Source: Streptomyces seoulensis (GTDB lineage Bacteria; Actinomycetota; Actinomycetes; Streptomycetales; Streptomycetaceae). From it: a stretch of DNA of 64,000 bases. The notes under the pieces are model-generated. The model did not search any database. It saw only the letters and a list, made by a program, of their open reading frames with translations, and was not told the origin of the DNA. The position numbers were made by a program, and so were the translations under genes. Within the stretch, counting starts at the first letter, position 1. Each line of letters starts with the position of its first letter. The DNA lies in assembly GCF_004328625.1 (NCBI RefSeq), contig NZ_CP032229.1, positions 2,232,001 through 2,296,000 on the forward strand, written 5' to 3'. Positions 42,216-53,345 of the stretch are shown here, one piece after another.

Positions 42216-43029
42216 GTACGGCCGGGTCCGCGAGGGTGTGCGGGCGTACGGGCTGATCGCCGGGATGTGGGTGCGCTCCACGATGGCGTACCGGGCATCG
42301 TTCGTGATGACCACGTTCGGCAACTTCGCGGCGACCTTCTTCGACTTCGTCGCGATCATGCTGATGTTCTCCCGCGTGGACTCGCTGGCGGGCTGGTCGC
42401 TGCCGGAGGTGGCGTTCCTGTACGGGCTGTCGGCGGTGGCCTTCGGGATGGCGGATCTGCTGATCGGGTCGATGGACCGGCTGGGGCGCCGGGTGCGGGA
42501 CGGCACGCTGGACACCCTGCTGGTGCGTCCGGCGCCGGTGCTGGCGCAGGTCGCGGCGGACCGGTTCGCGCTGCGGCGGCTGGGCCGGGTGACGCAGGGG
42601 GCGCTGGTGCTGGGCTGGTCGCTGAGCCGGCTGGACGTGGACTGGACGCCGCTCAAGCTGCTGCTGATGCCGGTGATGATCGCGGGCGGCTGCGGGATCT
42701 TCTGCGCGGTGTTCGTGGCGGGCGCGGCCTTCCAGTTCCTGGCGCAGGACGCCTCGGAGGTGCAGAACGCCTTCACCTACGGCGGTACGACCCTGCTCCA
42801 GTACCCGCCCGCGGTGTTCACCGAGGGTCTGGTGCGCGGGGTGACCTTCGTGCTGCCGCTGGCCTTCGTCAACTGGGTGCCCGCCGCCTATGTGCTGGGG
42901 CGCCCCTGTCCGCTGGGGCTGCCGGGGTGGACGGCGTTCGTCTCCCCGCTGGTGGCGCTGGCCTGCTGTGCGCTCGCCGGGCTGGCCTGGCGGGCGGGAC
43001 TGCGTTCGTACCGGAGCACGGGGAGCTGA
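42208..43029 (+). CDS. ABC-2 type exporter permease, second subunit
   Basis: A 273-residue, six-span membrane protein. Landmarks: MWVRSTMAYRASFVMTTFGNF, GTLDTLLVRPAPVLAQVAAD and SVSP-like closing region PGWTAFVSPLVALACCALAG. It is similar in plan but not in sequence to the preceding permease, so the exporter is a heterodimer. The start is a GTG inside the end of the upstream gene, implying coupled translation. The ATPase gene starts 4 bp after the stop. Confidence 0.86.
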   Translation: MAEYGRVREGVRAYGLIAGMWVRSTMAYRASFVMTTFGNFAATFFDFVAIMLMFSRVDSLAGWSLPEVAFLYGLSAVAFGMADLLIGSMDRLGRRVRDGTLDTLLVRPAPVLAQVAADRFALRRLGRVTQGALVLGWSLSRLDVDWTPLKLLLMPVMIAGGCGIFCAVFVAGAAFQFLAQDASEVQNAFTYGGTTLLQYPPAVFTEGLVRGVTFVLPLAFVNWVPAAYVLGRPCPLGLPGWTAFVSPLVALACCALAGLAWRAGLRSYRSTGS

Positions 43030-43033
43030 ACTG

Positions 43034-44005
43034 ATGGCGGACGGCGAGGGGTTCATCGCGCTGGAGAAGGTCGGCAAGGTCTTCGAGGTGCGCAGGAAGA
43101 CCGGGTTCCTGAAGCGGGAGCGGCGCGAGGTGCGGGCGGTGGACTCGATCTCGTTCACCGTGGCGCGCGGGGAGATGGTCGGCTACATCGGGCCGAACGG
43201 CGCGGGCAAGTCGACCACGATCAAGATGCTGACCGGCATCCTCACCCCGACCTCGGGCCGGCTGCGGGTGGCCGGGATCGACCCGTCGCGGGAGCGGACC
43301 CGGCTGGCGTCCCGGATCGGGGTGGTGTTCGGGCAGCGGACGACCCTGTGGTGGGACCTGCCGCTGATCGACTCCTACCGGCTGGCGCACCGCATGTACC
43401 GGATTCCGGACGCCCGGTACCGGGAGAACCTGGACCGCTGTGTCGAACTGCTGGAGCTGGCCGACCTGTTGGACGTGCCCGTACGCCAGCTCTCGCTGGG
43501 CCAGCGGATGCGCGGCGACATCGCGGCGGCCCTGCTGCACGACCCGGAGGTGCTGTACCTGGACGAGCCGACGATCGGCCTGGACGTCGTCTCCAAGGCG
43601 AAGGTGCGTGGCTTCCTGAAGGAGCTGAACGCCGAGCGCGGCACCACGGTCCTGCTCACCACCCACGACCTCCAGGACATCGAGCAGCTGTGCTCGCGGG
43701 TGATGGTGATCGACCACGGCCGCCTGGTGTACGACGGTTCGCTGACCGGGCTGCACACGGCCGGGGAGGGCGAGCGGACGCTGGTGGTGGACCTGGAGCG
43801 GGAGCTGCCGCCGGTCGAGGTGCCCTCGGCGCGGGTGGTGCGGGTGGAGGGGCCCCGGCAGTGGCTGGCGTTCCCGGCCGGACAGTCGGCGGCACCCCTG
43901 GTGGCCCATCTGGCGGCGGCCTACCCGCTGGTGGACCTCTCCGTCCGGGAACCCGACATCGAGGCGGTCATCGCCAAGATGTACGCGGAGAAGGCCGTCT
44001 CGTAG
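43034..44005 (+). CDS. ABC-2 exporter ATP-binding protein
   Basis: A 323-residue ATPase driving the two permeases. Walker A GPNGAGKST, Q-loop VFGQRTTLWWDLP, signature LSLGQRMRGDIAAALLH, Walker B VLYLDEPTIGLD and switch His in LLTTHDL are complete. The signature is LSLGQ rather than LSGGQ, as usual in this exporter subfamily. About 80 C-terminal residues form an extra domain. It ends the operon; the DUF1707 gene begins nine bases later and may be cotranscribed. Confidence 0.92.
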   Translation: MADGEGFIALEKVGKVFEVRRKTGFLKRERREVRAVDSISFTVARGEMVGYIGPNGAGKSTTIKMLTGILTPTSGRLRVAGIDPSRERTRLASRIGVVFGQRTTLWWDLPLIDSYRLAHRMYRIPDARYRENLDRCVELLELADLLDVPVRQLSLGQRMRGDIAAALLHDPEVLYLDEPTIGLDVVSKAKVRGFLKELNAERGTTVLLTTHDLQDIEQLCSRVMVIDHGRLVYDGSLTGLHTAGEGERTLVVDLERELPPVEVPSARVVRVEGPRQWLAFPAGQSAAPLVAHLAAAYPLVDLSVREPDIEAVIAKMYAEKAVS

Positions 44006-44014
44006 TCTGCTGTC

Positions 44015-44761
44015 ATGACCGACGACGCTGCCCCGGACCGCCGTTCCCCCGGTCCCGTGCCGGACCTCCGCGCCTCCGACGCCGACCGGGAGCGGGTCGC
44101 CGAGATCCTCCGCGACGGCCTGGCCGAAGGCCGCCTGGACATGGCGGAGTTCGAGGAGCGGCTGGAGTCGGCGTACCAGGCCCGCACCTACGGCGAGCTG
44201 GCCCCGCTGACCAGCGACCTGCCGGCCACCCCGGCCGCCGCTCCCCCGGTCTCCTTCACCAAGCGGCCGGTGGACGACGGGAGTTGGGCGTCCCGGATCG
44301 TCGGCGGCGAGGGCTCCTCGACCGGGGCGGTGGCGGTGCTGTCCGGGTTCCAGCGCAAGGGGCGCTGGACGATGCCGAAGAAGTTCACCTGCTTCGCGTT
44401 CATGGGCGGCGGCGAGATCGACCTGCGCGAGGCGTTCTTCGCGGACCGCGAGGTCGAGATCAACTGCGTTGCCGTCATGGGCGGTCTGGAAGTGATCGTG
44501 CCGCCGGGTGTCGAGGTCGTGGTGCGCGGCATCGGCGTCATGGGCGGTTTCGAGCACCTGGACCGGGACGAGCCCGGCGACCCGGGAGCGCCGCGCGTGA
44601 CCATCACCGGGTTCGCGTTCTGGGGCGGGGTCGGCGTGGAGCGCAAGCTCACCCGGGCCGAGCGGCAGCGGCTGAAGGAGCTGCGCCGCCGGGACCGCCT
44701 GGACCGCCGGGAGGCCCGGCAGGAACTCCGCCGGGGCCGCCGGGAGGACCGGGGGCGCTGA
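44015..44761 (+). CDS. DUF1707 and LiaF-like domain protein
   Basis: A 248-residue soluble protein. The N-terminal DUF1707 (SHOCT-like) block is DLRASDADRERVAEILRDGLAEGRLDMAEFEERLESAYQARTYGELAPLTSDLP (landmarks: RASDADRE, EGRLD, RTYGEL). The C-terminal half is the cell-wall-active antibiotics response region, with VAVLSGFQRKGRW, FMGGGEIDLREA and VAVMGGLEVIVPPGVEV. It then has a highly basic tail. Proteins of this plan are often near envelope-stress genes; role not shown. Confidence 0.85.
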   Translation: MTDDAAPDRRSPGPVPDLRASDADRERVAEILRDGLAEGRLDMAEFEERLESAYQARTYGELAPLTSDLPATPAAAPPVSFTKRPVDDGSWASRIVGGEGSSTGAVAVLSGFQRKGRWTMPKKFTCFAFMGGGEIDLREAFFADREVEINCVAVMGGLEVIVPPGVEVVVRGIGVMGGFEHLDRDEPGDPGAPRVTITGFAFWGGVGVERKLTRAERQRLKELRRRDRLDRREARQELRRGRREDRGR

Positions 44762-44765
44762 ATCC

Positions 44766-45158
44766 CTACGGGGTGCAGACCTTGGTGAGTTCGCCGGCCG
44801 CGTCGGTGACCGGGCGGACGTCCGGGGTGTTTTCCCCGTTCCTGATCTCGGTCCGGACGTGGGAGACGGCCGAATTCAGGTCGTCCACCGCCTTGTTGAC
44901 ATCGGCGTCGTCCGTGCGGTCGCCGATCCGGTCCAGGTTCTGCTCTATGGAGTCCAGCGAGGCGTCGGCCCGCGAGGGGTCGTCCGCGGCGTTCTCCACG
45001 GCCTGCTGGAGGTCGGTGACGCTGTCCGCGATGGAGTCGGCGGTCTGCACACAGTCCAGGGCCTTGTGCACGGCGTCGCAGCCGGTGGCGAGGCCCACGG
45101 TGAGCGCGGCGGCCGCGAGCGCGGCGATGACGGTGGTACGGCGGCGGCCGGCGGCCAT
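44766..45158 (-). CDS. Small secreted helical lipoprotein
   Basis: A 130-residue protein with a signal peptide whose lipobox is LATGC (Cys near residue 27), followed by a helical Asp/Ala/Ser-rich domain (TADSIADSVTDLQQAVENAADDPSRADASLDSIEQ). Landmark Cys residues occur near the start (LDCVQT) and at the end (TKVCTP). GGAGGG precedes the ATG at 45158. I do not recognise its function. It converges on the DUF1707 gene. Confidence 0.75.
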   Translation of the reverse strand: MAAGRRRTTVIAALAAAALTVGLATGCDAVHKALDCVQTADSIADSVTDLQQAVENAADDPSRADASLDSIEQNLDRIGDRTDDADVNKAVDDLNSAVSHVRTEIRNGENTPDVRPVTDAAGELTKVCTP

Positions 45159-45296
45159 GCGTGTCCCTCCCCAGGTACGGCTGGCCGGGCGCGCGGGATC
45201 GAGCCGCGCGCCCGTACCGTCCAAGACGCCGTCCGCCGGGGCGGGGTTGCCTGGGGGTGTCCGTCTTTTTTGGGGTTCTCTTTACCCGCCCCGGTG

Positions 45297-46034
<738 letters not shown>

Positions 46035-46059
46035 GCGGCTGAGCCTATCGGGAGTGACG

Positions 46060-46094
46060 CGAGGGGCTCCTCCCCCATGGGAAGAAGCCCCTCG
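46060..46094 (-). terminator. Terminator downstream of nagF
   Basis: CGAGGGGCT (46060-46068) pairs with AGCCCCTCG (46086-46094), with a loop that can itself fold. It lies between the nagF stop and the rph start, both on the minus strand. Confidence 0.65.
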
Positions 46095-46112
46095 TGCAGG
46101 TGAGCGCGAGGC

Positions 46113-46346
46113 TCACATCATGTCTTCGATCTCCGCGGCGATCGGGTCGGCGTCGGTGCCGATGACGACCTGGACGGCGGTGCCCATCTTCACGACACCG
46201 TGCGCGCCGGCGGCCTTCAGGGCGGCCTCGTCGACGAGCGACGGGTCGTGGACCTCGGTACGCAGGCGGGTGATGCAGCCCTCGACCTCGTCGATGTTCT
46301 CGATGCCGCCGAGCCCGGCGACGATCTTCTCAGCCTTGCTGGCCAT
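46113..46346 (-). CDS. nagF: GlcNAc PTS EIIB component NagF
   Basis: A 77-residue single-domain EIIB. The phosphorylated Cys lies in VEGCITRLRTEV near residue 24, as in glucose/GlcNAc-family EIIB. It passes phosphate from the EIIA protein to the sugar bound by the EIIC, NagE2, encoded divergently. A DasR-like box (46394-46409) lies about 50 bp before the start. Separation of B and C domains into two small genes is the Streptomyces arrangement. GlcNAc specificity follows from this context. Confidence 0.92.
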   Translation of the reverse strand: MASKAEKIVAGLGGIENIDEVEGCITRLRTEVHDPSLVDEAALKAAGAHGVVKMGTAVQVVIGTDADPIAAEIEDMM

Positions 46347-46393
46347 GTTCTTTCTCCCTGGTCCGAACCGGTCCGAACGAGAACCGTCCGGAG

Positions 46394-46409
46394 ACTGGTC
46401 TACACCACC
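46394..46409 (-). promoter_or_regulatory. DasR-like box before nagF
   Basis: ACTGGTCTACACCACC matches the DasR responsive element ACTGGTCTAGACCACT at 14 of 16 positions, about 50 bp from the nagF start. In Streptomyces DasR represses nag genes until glucosamine-6-phosphate accumulates. Confidence 0.85.
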
Positions 46410-46516
46410 ACGGGGAACCCCGCCAAACCGCCCCCGGACCCCGGCGCGTCCGGCACTCCGCGTAGCCCTTCGATCGCTATTTCACGGGTTCCTTATATCC
46501 ATGCCATCGTGCTACA

Positions 46517-46548
46517 ACAGGTCTACACCACAAGTGGTGTAGACCACA
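46517..46548 (+). promoter_or_regulatory. Two abutting DasR-like boxes before nagE2
   Basis: Two 16-bp boxes lie back to back: 46517-46532 (13 of 16 matches) and 46533-46548 (14 of 16 against AGTGGTCTAGACCACT). Together GGTCTACACCAC and GTGGTGTAGACC form a perfect 12-bp inverted repeat around AA. They end about 60 bp before the GTG of nagE2. Confidence 0.85.
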
Positions 46549-46606
46549 GACGCTGCCGTCCCCTTCCATGGTCCCAGGGCGGCGCCCTGCCCATCTGGAG
46601 GAAGTT

Positions 46607-47872
<1,266 letters not shown>

Positions 47873-47877
47873 CCCGG

Positions 47878-47939
47878 CCGGCCTACGCGCGAGGGCCCCG
47901 GAACCTGATCAGGTTCCGGGGCCCTCGCGCGTAGGCCGG
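47878..47939. terminator. Very long palindromic terminator between nagE2 and MBL gene
   Basis: A perfect palindrome with 31-base arms centred between 47908 and 47909 (core CCTGATCAGG). It separates convergent stops at 47872 and 47942, and would stop both transcripts. There is no T-run. Confidence 0.85.
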
Positions 47940-47941
47940 GG

Positions 47942-48694
47942 CTACAGCTCGTACGTCGTGCCGGGCGCCGCCAGCTCCACCGGCCCGGCGAAGGTCTCGC
48001 GGGCGTGGGCCAGGTTGACCTCGGGGTCGGTCCACGGCGGGATGTGGGTGAGGACCAGCATGCGGGCGCCCGCGCGGGTGGCGGTCTCCCCGGCCTCGCG
48101 CCCGTTGAGGTGCAGGTCGGGGATGTTCTCCTTGCCGTGCGTGAAGGCGGCCTCGCACAGGAACAGGTCGGTGTCCCGCGCCAGCTCGTCCAGCGCCTCG
48201 CTGACCCCGGTGTCCCCCGAGTACGTCAGGGACCGGCCCCCGTGCTCGATCCGGATCGCGTACGCCTCCACCGGGTGCCGCACCCGCTCGGTGTGCACGG
48301 TGAAGGGGCCGATCTCGAAGGTGGACGGCTTGACCGTGTGGAAGTCGAAGACCTCGCTCATGGAGGACGCGGACGGGGTGTCGGCGTACGCCGTGGTCAG
48401 CCGGTGCTCGGTGCCCTCGGGGCCGTGGACCGGGATCGGCTCGCAGCGGCCGCCCTCGTACCGGTAGTAGCGCGCCACGAAGTACGCGCACATGTCGATG
48501 CAGTGATCGGCGTGCAGATGGCTGAGGAAGATCGCGTCGAGGTCGTACAGACCGATGTGGCGCTGCAACTCGCCCAGGGCGCCGTTGCCCATGTCGAGAA
48601 GCAGCCGGAAGCCGTCGGCCTCGACGAGGTAGCTCGAACAGGCCGATTCCGCGGACGGGAACGACCCCGAGCAGCCGACGACGGTGAGCTTCAT
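47942..48694 (-). CDS. Metallo-beta-lactamase-fold hydrolase
   Basis: A 250-residue cytosolic MBL-fold enzyme of the RNase Z-like group. The metal motif is SHLHADHCIDM; other ligands lie in LTYSGDTGVSEAL and VLTHIPPW. MKLTVVGCSGSFPSAESACSSYLVE is the usual first strand with bound glycine loop. Neither a substrate-recognition exosite nor a beta-CASP domain is visible. GGAGG is 12 bases upstream of the ATG. It is monocistronic. Confidence 0.88.
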   Translation of the reverse strand: MKLTVVGCSGSFPSAESACSSYLVEADGFRLLLDMGNGALGELQRHIGLYDLDAIFLSHLHADHCIDMCAYFVARYYRYEGGRCEPIPVHGPEGTEHRLTTAYADTPSASSMSEVFDFHTVKPSTFEIGPFTVHTERVRHPVEAYAIRIEHGGRSLTYSGDTGVSEALDELARDTDLFLCEAAFTHGKENIPDLHLNGREAGETATRAGARMLVLTHIPPWTDPEVNLAHARETFAGPVELAAPGTTYEL

Positions 48695-48910
48695 GGAGCG
48701 GAAACCTCCGTTGGCAGAAGCGGGTCGGAGAGCAGCAGGGCAGGGTTGTGCGGTTCGTCGAGCGTAAGGCGCGAGAGGACGGGTCGCTCCTTCGCCAGGG
48801 GCCGTTGTGGGCGAACTCACCTGTGCTGTCACCGGTTCGGCTGGACCGGGGGCGCATGGGGATCAGCCGAGGGCGCGCGGCGGGCGGCGCGCGCCGGTAA
48901 CGTCCCGCTC

Positions 48911-49318
48911 ATGGACACGACGTGGTGGCTCGCGCTGGTGGCGGTGCTCCTGCTGGCCCTGGTCGCCACGCTGGTGGACGGCTGGGGACGGGGGCACCGA
49001 CAGCGCCGGGCCCGCCGACGGCCGCCCTCCACAGAAGAGTTGACGGGCCGTCCGCGCGCCGGTGACATCTGGTGGGCCGAGCCGCTGCCGTGCCTGGTGC
49101 TGGCGGTACGGGACGGGCATGCCACGGTCGCCCGGATCACCGGCCGCCCGGAGGAGGAGCGGCCGGACCTGATCCCGCTGCCGGGCGGTGTCCTCGGCGA
49201 GGGGGCCCGCTTCCTGGACGCCGGGGAGCTGCACGAGGTACCCGTGGAGGAGCTGCGGCACCGGGTGGGCGAGGTCGACCCGGTCCTGTGGGACCGGGTG
49301 CGCCACCTCGCCGGTTAG
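48911..49318 (+). CDS. Membrane-anchored PemK/MazF-like protein
   Basis: A 135-residue protein: an N-terminal span (WWLALVAVLLLALVATLVDGW), a basic linker (RGHRQRRARRRPPS), then a small beta domain with RPRAGDIWWAEPLPCLVLAVRDGHATVARIT, which resembles the start of PemK/MazF barrels, and DLIPLPGGVLGEGARFLDAGELHEVPVEEL. Residues usual for RNase activity cannot be confirmed, and no antitoxin is adjacent. A MITE begins at its stop codon. Probably a membrane protein using the fold rather than a classical toxin. Confidence 0.65.
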   Translation: MDTTWWLALVAVLLLALVATLVDGWGRGHRQRRARRRPPSTEELTGRPRAGDIWWAEPLPCLVLAVRDGHATVARITGRPEEERPDLIPLPGGVLGEGARFLDAGELHEVPVEELRHRVGEVDPVLWDRVRHLAG

Positions 49319-49479
49319 GGTCTTTCGTTTGGATCAGGCCGGATCAGGGAGCGAGGTCCGGTGCCGTGGATCGCAAGGCGGAGGAGGGAGTCATGGCGGA
49401 GCCATGGCGAGTGACGACAACGCGGCGAGGCGCGGTGCCGGGGCACGCGAGCCCGGCCTGATCCAAACGAGAGGCCCTA
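49316..49479. mobile_element. 160-bp MITE flanked by TA duplications
   Basis: The element is 49318-49477. Its ends are inverted repeats of 23 bp (49318-49340 and 49455-49477) matching at 21 positions. TA occurs immediately outside each end (49316-49317 and 49478-49479), as for IS630/Tc1-mariner transposition. It has no transposase, only a 22-codon open frame from 49393. Its ends resemble those of a MITE family common in Streptomyces, as far as I recall. Confidence 0.82.
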
Positions 49480-49869
49480 GCGGACCTGGACCGTCACCTT
49501 CCAGTGCTCGGCGGCGCGGGCCGAGGTCAGTTCGACGGTGCCGGGCTTGTCGGCGCGGTACGCGGCGTTCGCGTCGCCCGGCTGGAGGACGAACCCGGAG
49601 TTGACCGCGGTCAGCGCGCCGCCCTTCGCCTCGACCGGCTTCCAGGGGCGGGCCTTGTCGCCGTCGAGGGCGAGCCGCAGCTCACCGCCCTTGGCCAGGC
49701 AGAGGTCGCGGCCGGAGTCGGCGGCGGTCAGCTTCAGCGCGCTCACGCACTTCTCGCGGGACGGCTTCGGTGACACGCTCCGCCCCGCGTCCCTCCCTTC
49801 CGTCCCGCAGCCCGCGAGCAGCAGGGCCGCCGCGAGCGCGGCGAGGGCGAGCGGTGTCGTACGGCGCAT
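49477..49869 (-). CDS. Small secreted lipoprotein
   Basis: A 130-residue protein with lipobox LLAGC (Cys near residue 20), then a beta-rich domain holding one Cys pair (REKCVSALKLTAADSGRDLCLAKGG) and the closing RAAEHWKVTVQVR. I do not recognise its family. The last codons are followed by TAG that is formed with the MITE's flanking TA. GGAG precedes the ATG at 49869. It converges on the PemK-like gene. Confidence 0.75.
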   Translation of the reverse strand: MRRTTPLALAALAAALLLAGCGTEGRDAGRSVSPKPSREKCVSALKLTAADSGRDLCLAKGGELRLALDGDKARPWKPVEAKGGALTAVNSGFVLQPGDANAAYRADKPGTVELTSARAAEHWKVTVQVR

Positions 49870-49964
49870 GGGGTCCGCCTCTCCGTCCGGGGCCGGCCGG
49901 GACACCGGCACCACTTGGTACCGGTGTGACGCACGACTGCCCCGAACGGCTCCCTCAAGGGGAG

Positions 49965-51198
<1,234 letters not shown>

Positions 51199-51248
51199 GG
51201 TTGCGGGCTCCTGTTCGAAGGTGTTCGTCGGGGCTGCGGCTCGGTACG

Positions 51249-51281
51249 TCAGCAGAAGGCGCGCACCACAGTCAGAACCAT
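51249..51281 (-). CDS. Possible cysteine leader peptide MVLTVVRAFC upstream of cysO
   Basis: A ten-codon frame ending in Cys (TGC) then TGA, 51 bp before cysO. TACGAT lies about 10 bp upstream on the minus strand, so its transcript would be leaderless or nearly so. The position fits a cis-acting peptide that senses Cys-tRNA to control cysO-cysM, but there is no independent evidence of translation. A second overlapping frame (MSPWF) also exists. Confidence 0.35.
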   Translation of the reverse strand: MVLTVVRAFC

Positions 51282-51360
51282 GGGCTCATCGTATCGATTC
51301 CCGGTCCACCGACCGGAATCCTGTCCCGGATGGCGGACGGTTCGCGACCGGGGAGTGGGA

Positions 51361-51783
51361 TCAGTACGCCTCGACGACCTCGACCTCCTCCTCGGTGACC
51401 GCTCCGTCCAGGATGCGGAACGAACGGAACTGGAAGTCGCCGAGGCCGTCGGCGTCCGCCGTGGAGACCAGGACGTAGTGCGCGCCGGGCTCGTTGGCGT
51501 AGCCGATGTCGGTGCGGGAGGGGTACGCCTCGGTCGCGGTGTGGGAGTGGTAGATGATCACCGGCTCCTCGTCGCGGTCGTCCATCTCCCGGTAGAGCTT
51601 CAGCAGGTCCTGGGAGTCGAACTCGTAGAACGTGGGCGAGCGGGCGGCGTTCAGCATCGGGATGAACCGCTCCGGGCGCCCGGTGCCCTCCGGCCCGGCC
51701 ACCACACCGCACGCCTCGTCGGGGTGGTCCTCGCGGGCGTGGGCGACGATCCGGTCGTACAGGTCCTGGGTGAGGGTCAGCAT
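51361..51783 (-). CDS. mec: JAMM metalloprotease Mec (CysO processing)
   Basis: A 140-residue zinc protease of the Mpn+/JAMM type. The HxHx7SxxD motif is complete in YHSHTATEAYPSRTD, and the upstream Glu lies in HPDEACGVVAG. In mycobacteria Mec releases cysteine from the CysO-cysteine adduct. Here it may also trim the Met-Ala tail of CysO. It lies 162 bp upstream of cysO on the same strand, so may be the first gene of the set. Confidence 0.93.
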   Translation of the reverse strand: MLTLTQDLYDRIVAHAREDHPDEACGVVAGPEGTGRPERFIPMLNAARSPTFYEFDSQDLLKLYREMDDRDEEPVIIYHSHTATEAYPSRTDIGYANEPGAHYVLVSTADADGLGDFQFRSFRILDGAVTEEEVEVVEAY

Positions 51784-51806
51784 GCGGGCCAGGATAGGGG
51801 GACGGG

Positions 51807-51833
51807 CCGTCCCGTACCGCAGTGCGGTACGGG
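51807..51833. terminator. Hairpin upstream of mec
   Basis: GTCCCGTACCGCA pairs with TGCGGTACGGGAC around a single G, so the practical stem is about 11 bp. It lies between mec and the permease terminator; it could end read-through from the permease. Confidence 0.45.
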
Positions 51834-51848
51834 ACGACCCGCATGGCG

Positions 51849-51906
51849 GACGCCTTGAGCGGCGGCCGCCGGGGGTGCCACGAGTACTCCCGGCGGCCAG
51901 GCGTCC
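51849..51906 (-). terminator. Terminator of the amino-acid permease
   Basis: GGACGCCT (51849-51856) pairs with AGGCGTCC (51899-51906) and an inner stem GGCCGCCGGG pairs with CCCGGCGGCC. It stands 20 bp beyond the permease stop on the minus strand. Confidence 0.7.
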
Positions 51907-51926
51907 TGGATGGTCCCTCGGCGGGT

Positions 51927-53345
51927 CTAGCCCACCTTCTCCAGCGCCGGCTCGTCACGCTCGCCGCCCTGCGGCGTGCGGGACTTCATGACCTTCCAGC
52001 CGATGCCGAGCGCGACGGCCCAGACGGCCATCACGTACAGGCAGACGCGGGAGTCGGCATCGTACGCGATCAGGCCGGTCACGAAGACCAGGAAGGCGAT
52101 GGCGATGTACGAGCAGACCGAGCCGCCCGGCGCGGGGAAGGACGAGGCGGGCAGCTTGCCCGCGGCGACCGCACGGCGGTAGAGCACGTGGCTGATCAGG
52201 ATCATCAGCCAGGTCCAGATGCCGGCGGCGGTGGCGACGGAGGTGACGTAGCCGAACGCCTTCTCCGGGACCACGTAGTTCAGCACCACGCCGATGCCCA
52301 TGAACAGCACCGAGACGGTGATGCCGAGCGCCGGGGTCTTGGTGGAGGACAGCTTGGCGAAGACGCGCGGGGCCTCGCCGTTGTCCGCCAGGGTGCGCAG
52401 CATGCGGCCCGTGGAGTACATGCCCGAGTTGCAGGAGGACAGGGCGGCTGTGAGGACGACGAAGTTCACGATGCCCGCGCCGGCCGGGATGCCGATCACC
52501 GCGAACGCCTTCACGAACGGGCTGACGCCCGGCGCGAACTCGGTCCACTTGACCACGCAGAGGATGACGGTGAGGGCACCGACGTAGAAGAGGGCGATGC
52601 GCCAGGGCAGGGTGTTGATCGCCTTGGGCAGCGTCTTCTCGGGGTCCTCGGACTCGCCGGCGGTGACGCCGACCAGCTCGACCGCGAGGTAGGCGAACAT
52701 GACGCCCTGCAGGGTCATCAGCGAGGAGCCGACGCCCTTGGGGAAGAAGCCGTCGAACTGGTACAGGTTCGCCACCGAGGCGGTGTCACCGGCGGCGCTG
52801 AAGCCGAAGGTCAGCACGCCGAGGCCGATGACGATCATGCCGATCAGGGCCGTGACCTTGACCATCGAGAACCAGAACTCCAGCTCGCCGAAGAGCTTCA
52901 CGGAGATCAGGTTGACGCCGAACAGGACCACCAGGAAGACCAGCGCCGTGACCCACCGCGGGACGGCCGGGAACCAGTAGTTGACGTAGATCGCGGCGGC
53001 CGTCAGCTCGGCCATGCCGGTCACGACCCACATCAGCCAGTACGTCCAGCCGGTGAAGTAACCGAAGAAGTCGCCGAGGAACTCGCGCGAGTACTCGGCG
53101 AACGAACCCGACACCGGGCGGTAGAGCAGCAGCTCGCCCAGGGCTCGCATGATGAAGAAGATGATCACGCCCGCGAGGGCGTACATGAGGATGAGGCTGG
53201 GACCGGCCTTGGCGATGTTCGCCCCGGCTCCCAGGAACAGACCGACTCCGACGGCGCCACCGATGGCGATCATCTGGACCTGCCGGCTGCCGAGCCCTCG
53301 CTCGTAACCCTCTTCAGGGGCTTCGGTGACCTTCTCAGAGGCCAT
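51927..53345 (-). CDS. APC-family amino-acid permease
   Basis: A 472-residue permease with 12 spans. The APC opening GLGSRQVQMIAIGGAVGVGLFLGAG, the motif FIMRALGELLLYRPVSGSFAEYSREFLG and VELVGVTAGESEDPEKTLPKAINTLPWRI are typical of the amino-acid transporter (GABA/Ala/Gly/Ser-type) branch. The C-terminus is charged. ATG at 53345 is chosen; the longer frame upstream lacks bias. Substrate cannot be read. Confidence 0.9.
   Translation of the reverse strand: MASEKVTEAPEEGYERGLGSRQVQMIAIGGAVGVGLFLGAGANIAKAGPSLILMYALAGVIIFFIMRALGELLLYRPVSGSFAEYSREFLGDFFGYFTGWTYWLMWVVTGMAELTAAAIYVNYWFPAVPRWVTALVFLVVLFGVNLISVKLFGELEFWFSMVKVTALIGMIVIGLGVLTFGFSAAGDTASVANLYQFDGFFPKGVGSSLMTLQGVMFAYLAVELVGVTAGESEDPEKTLPKAINTLPWRIALFYVGALTVILCVVKWTEFAPGVSPFVKAFAVIGIPAGAGIVNFVVLTAALSSCNSGMYSTGRMLRTLADNGEAPRVFAKLSSTKTPALGITVSVLFMGIGVVLNYVVPEKAFGYVTSVATAAGIWTWLMILISHVLYRRAVAAGKLPASSFPAPGGSVCSYIAIAFLVFVTGLIAYDADSRVCLYVMAVWAVALGIGWKVMKSRTPQGGERDEPALEKVG

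Noticed and set aside
48911..49318. Toxin-antitoxin module
   Set aside because: No small antitoxin-like frame lies up- or downstream and the protein has a membrane anchor.
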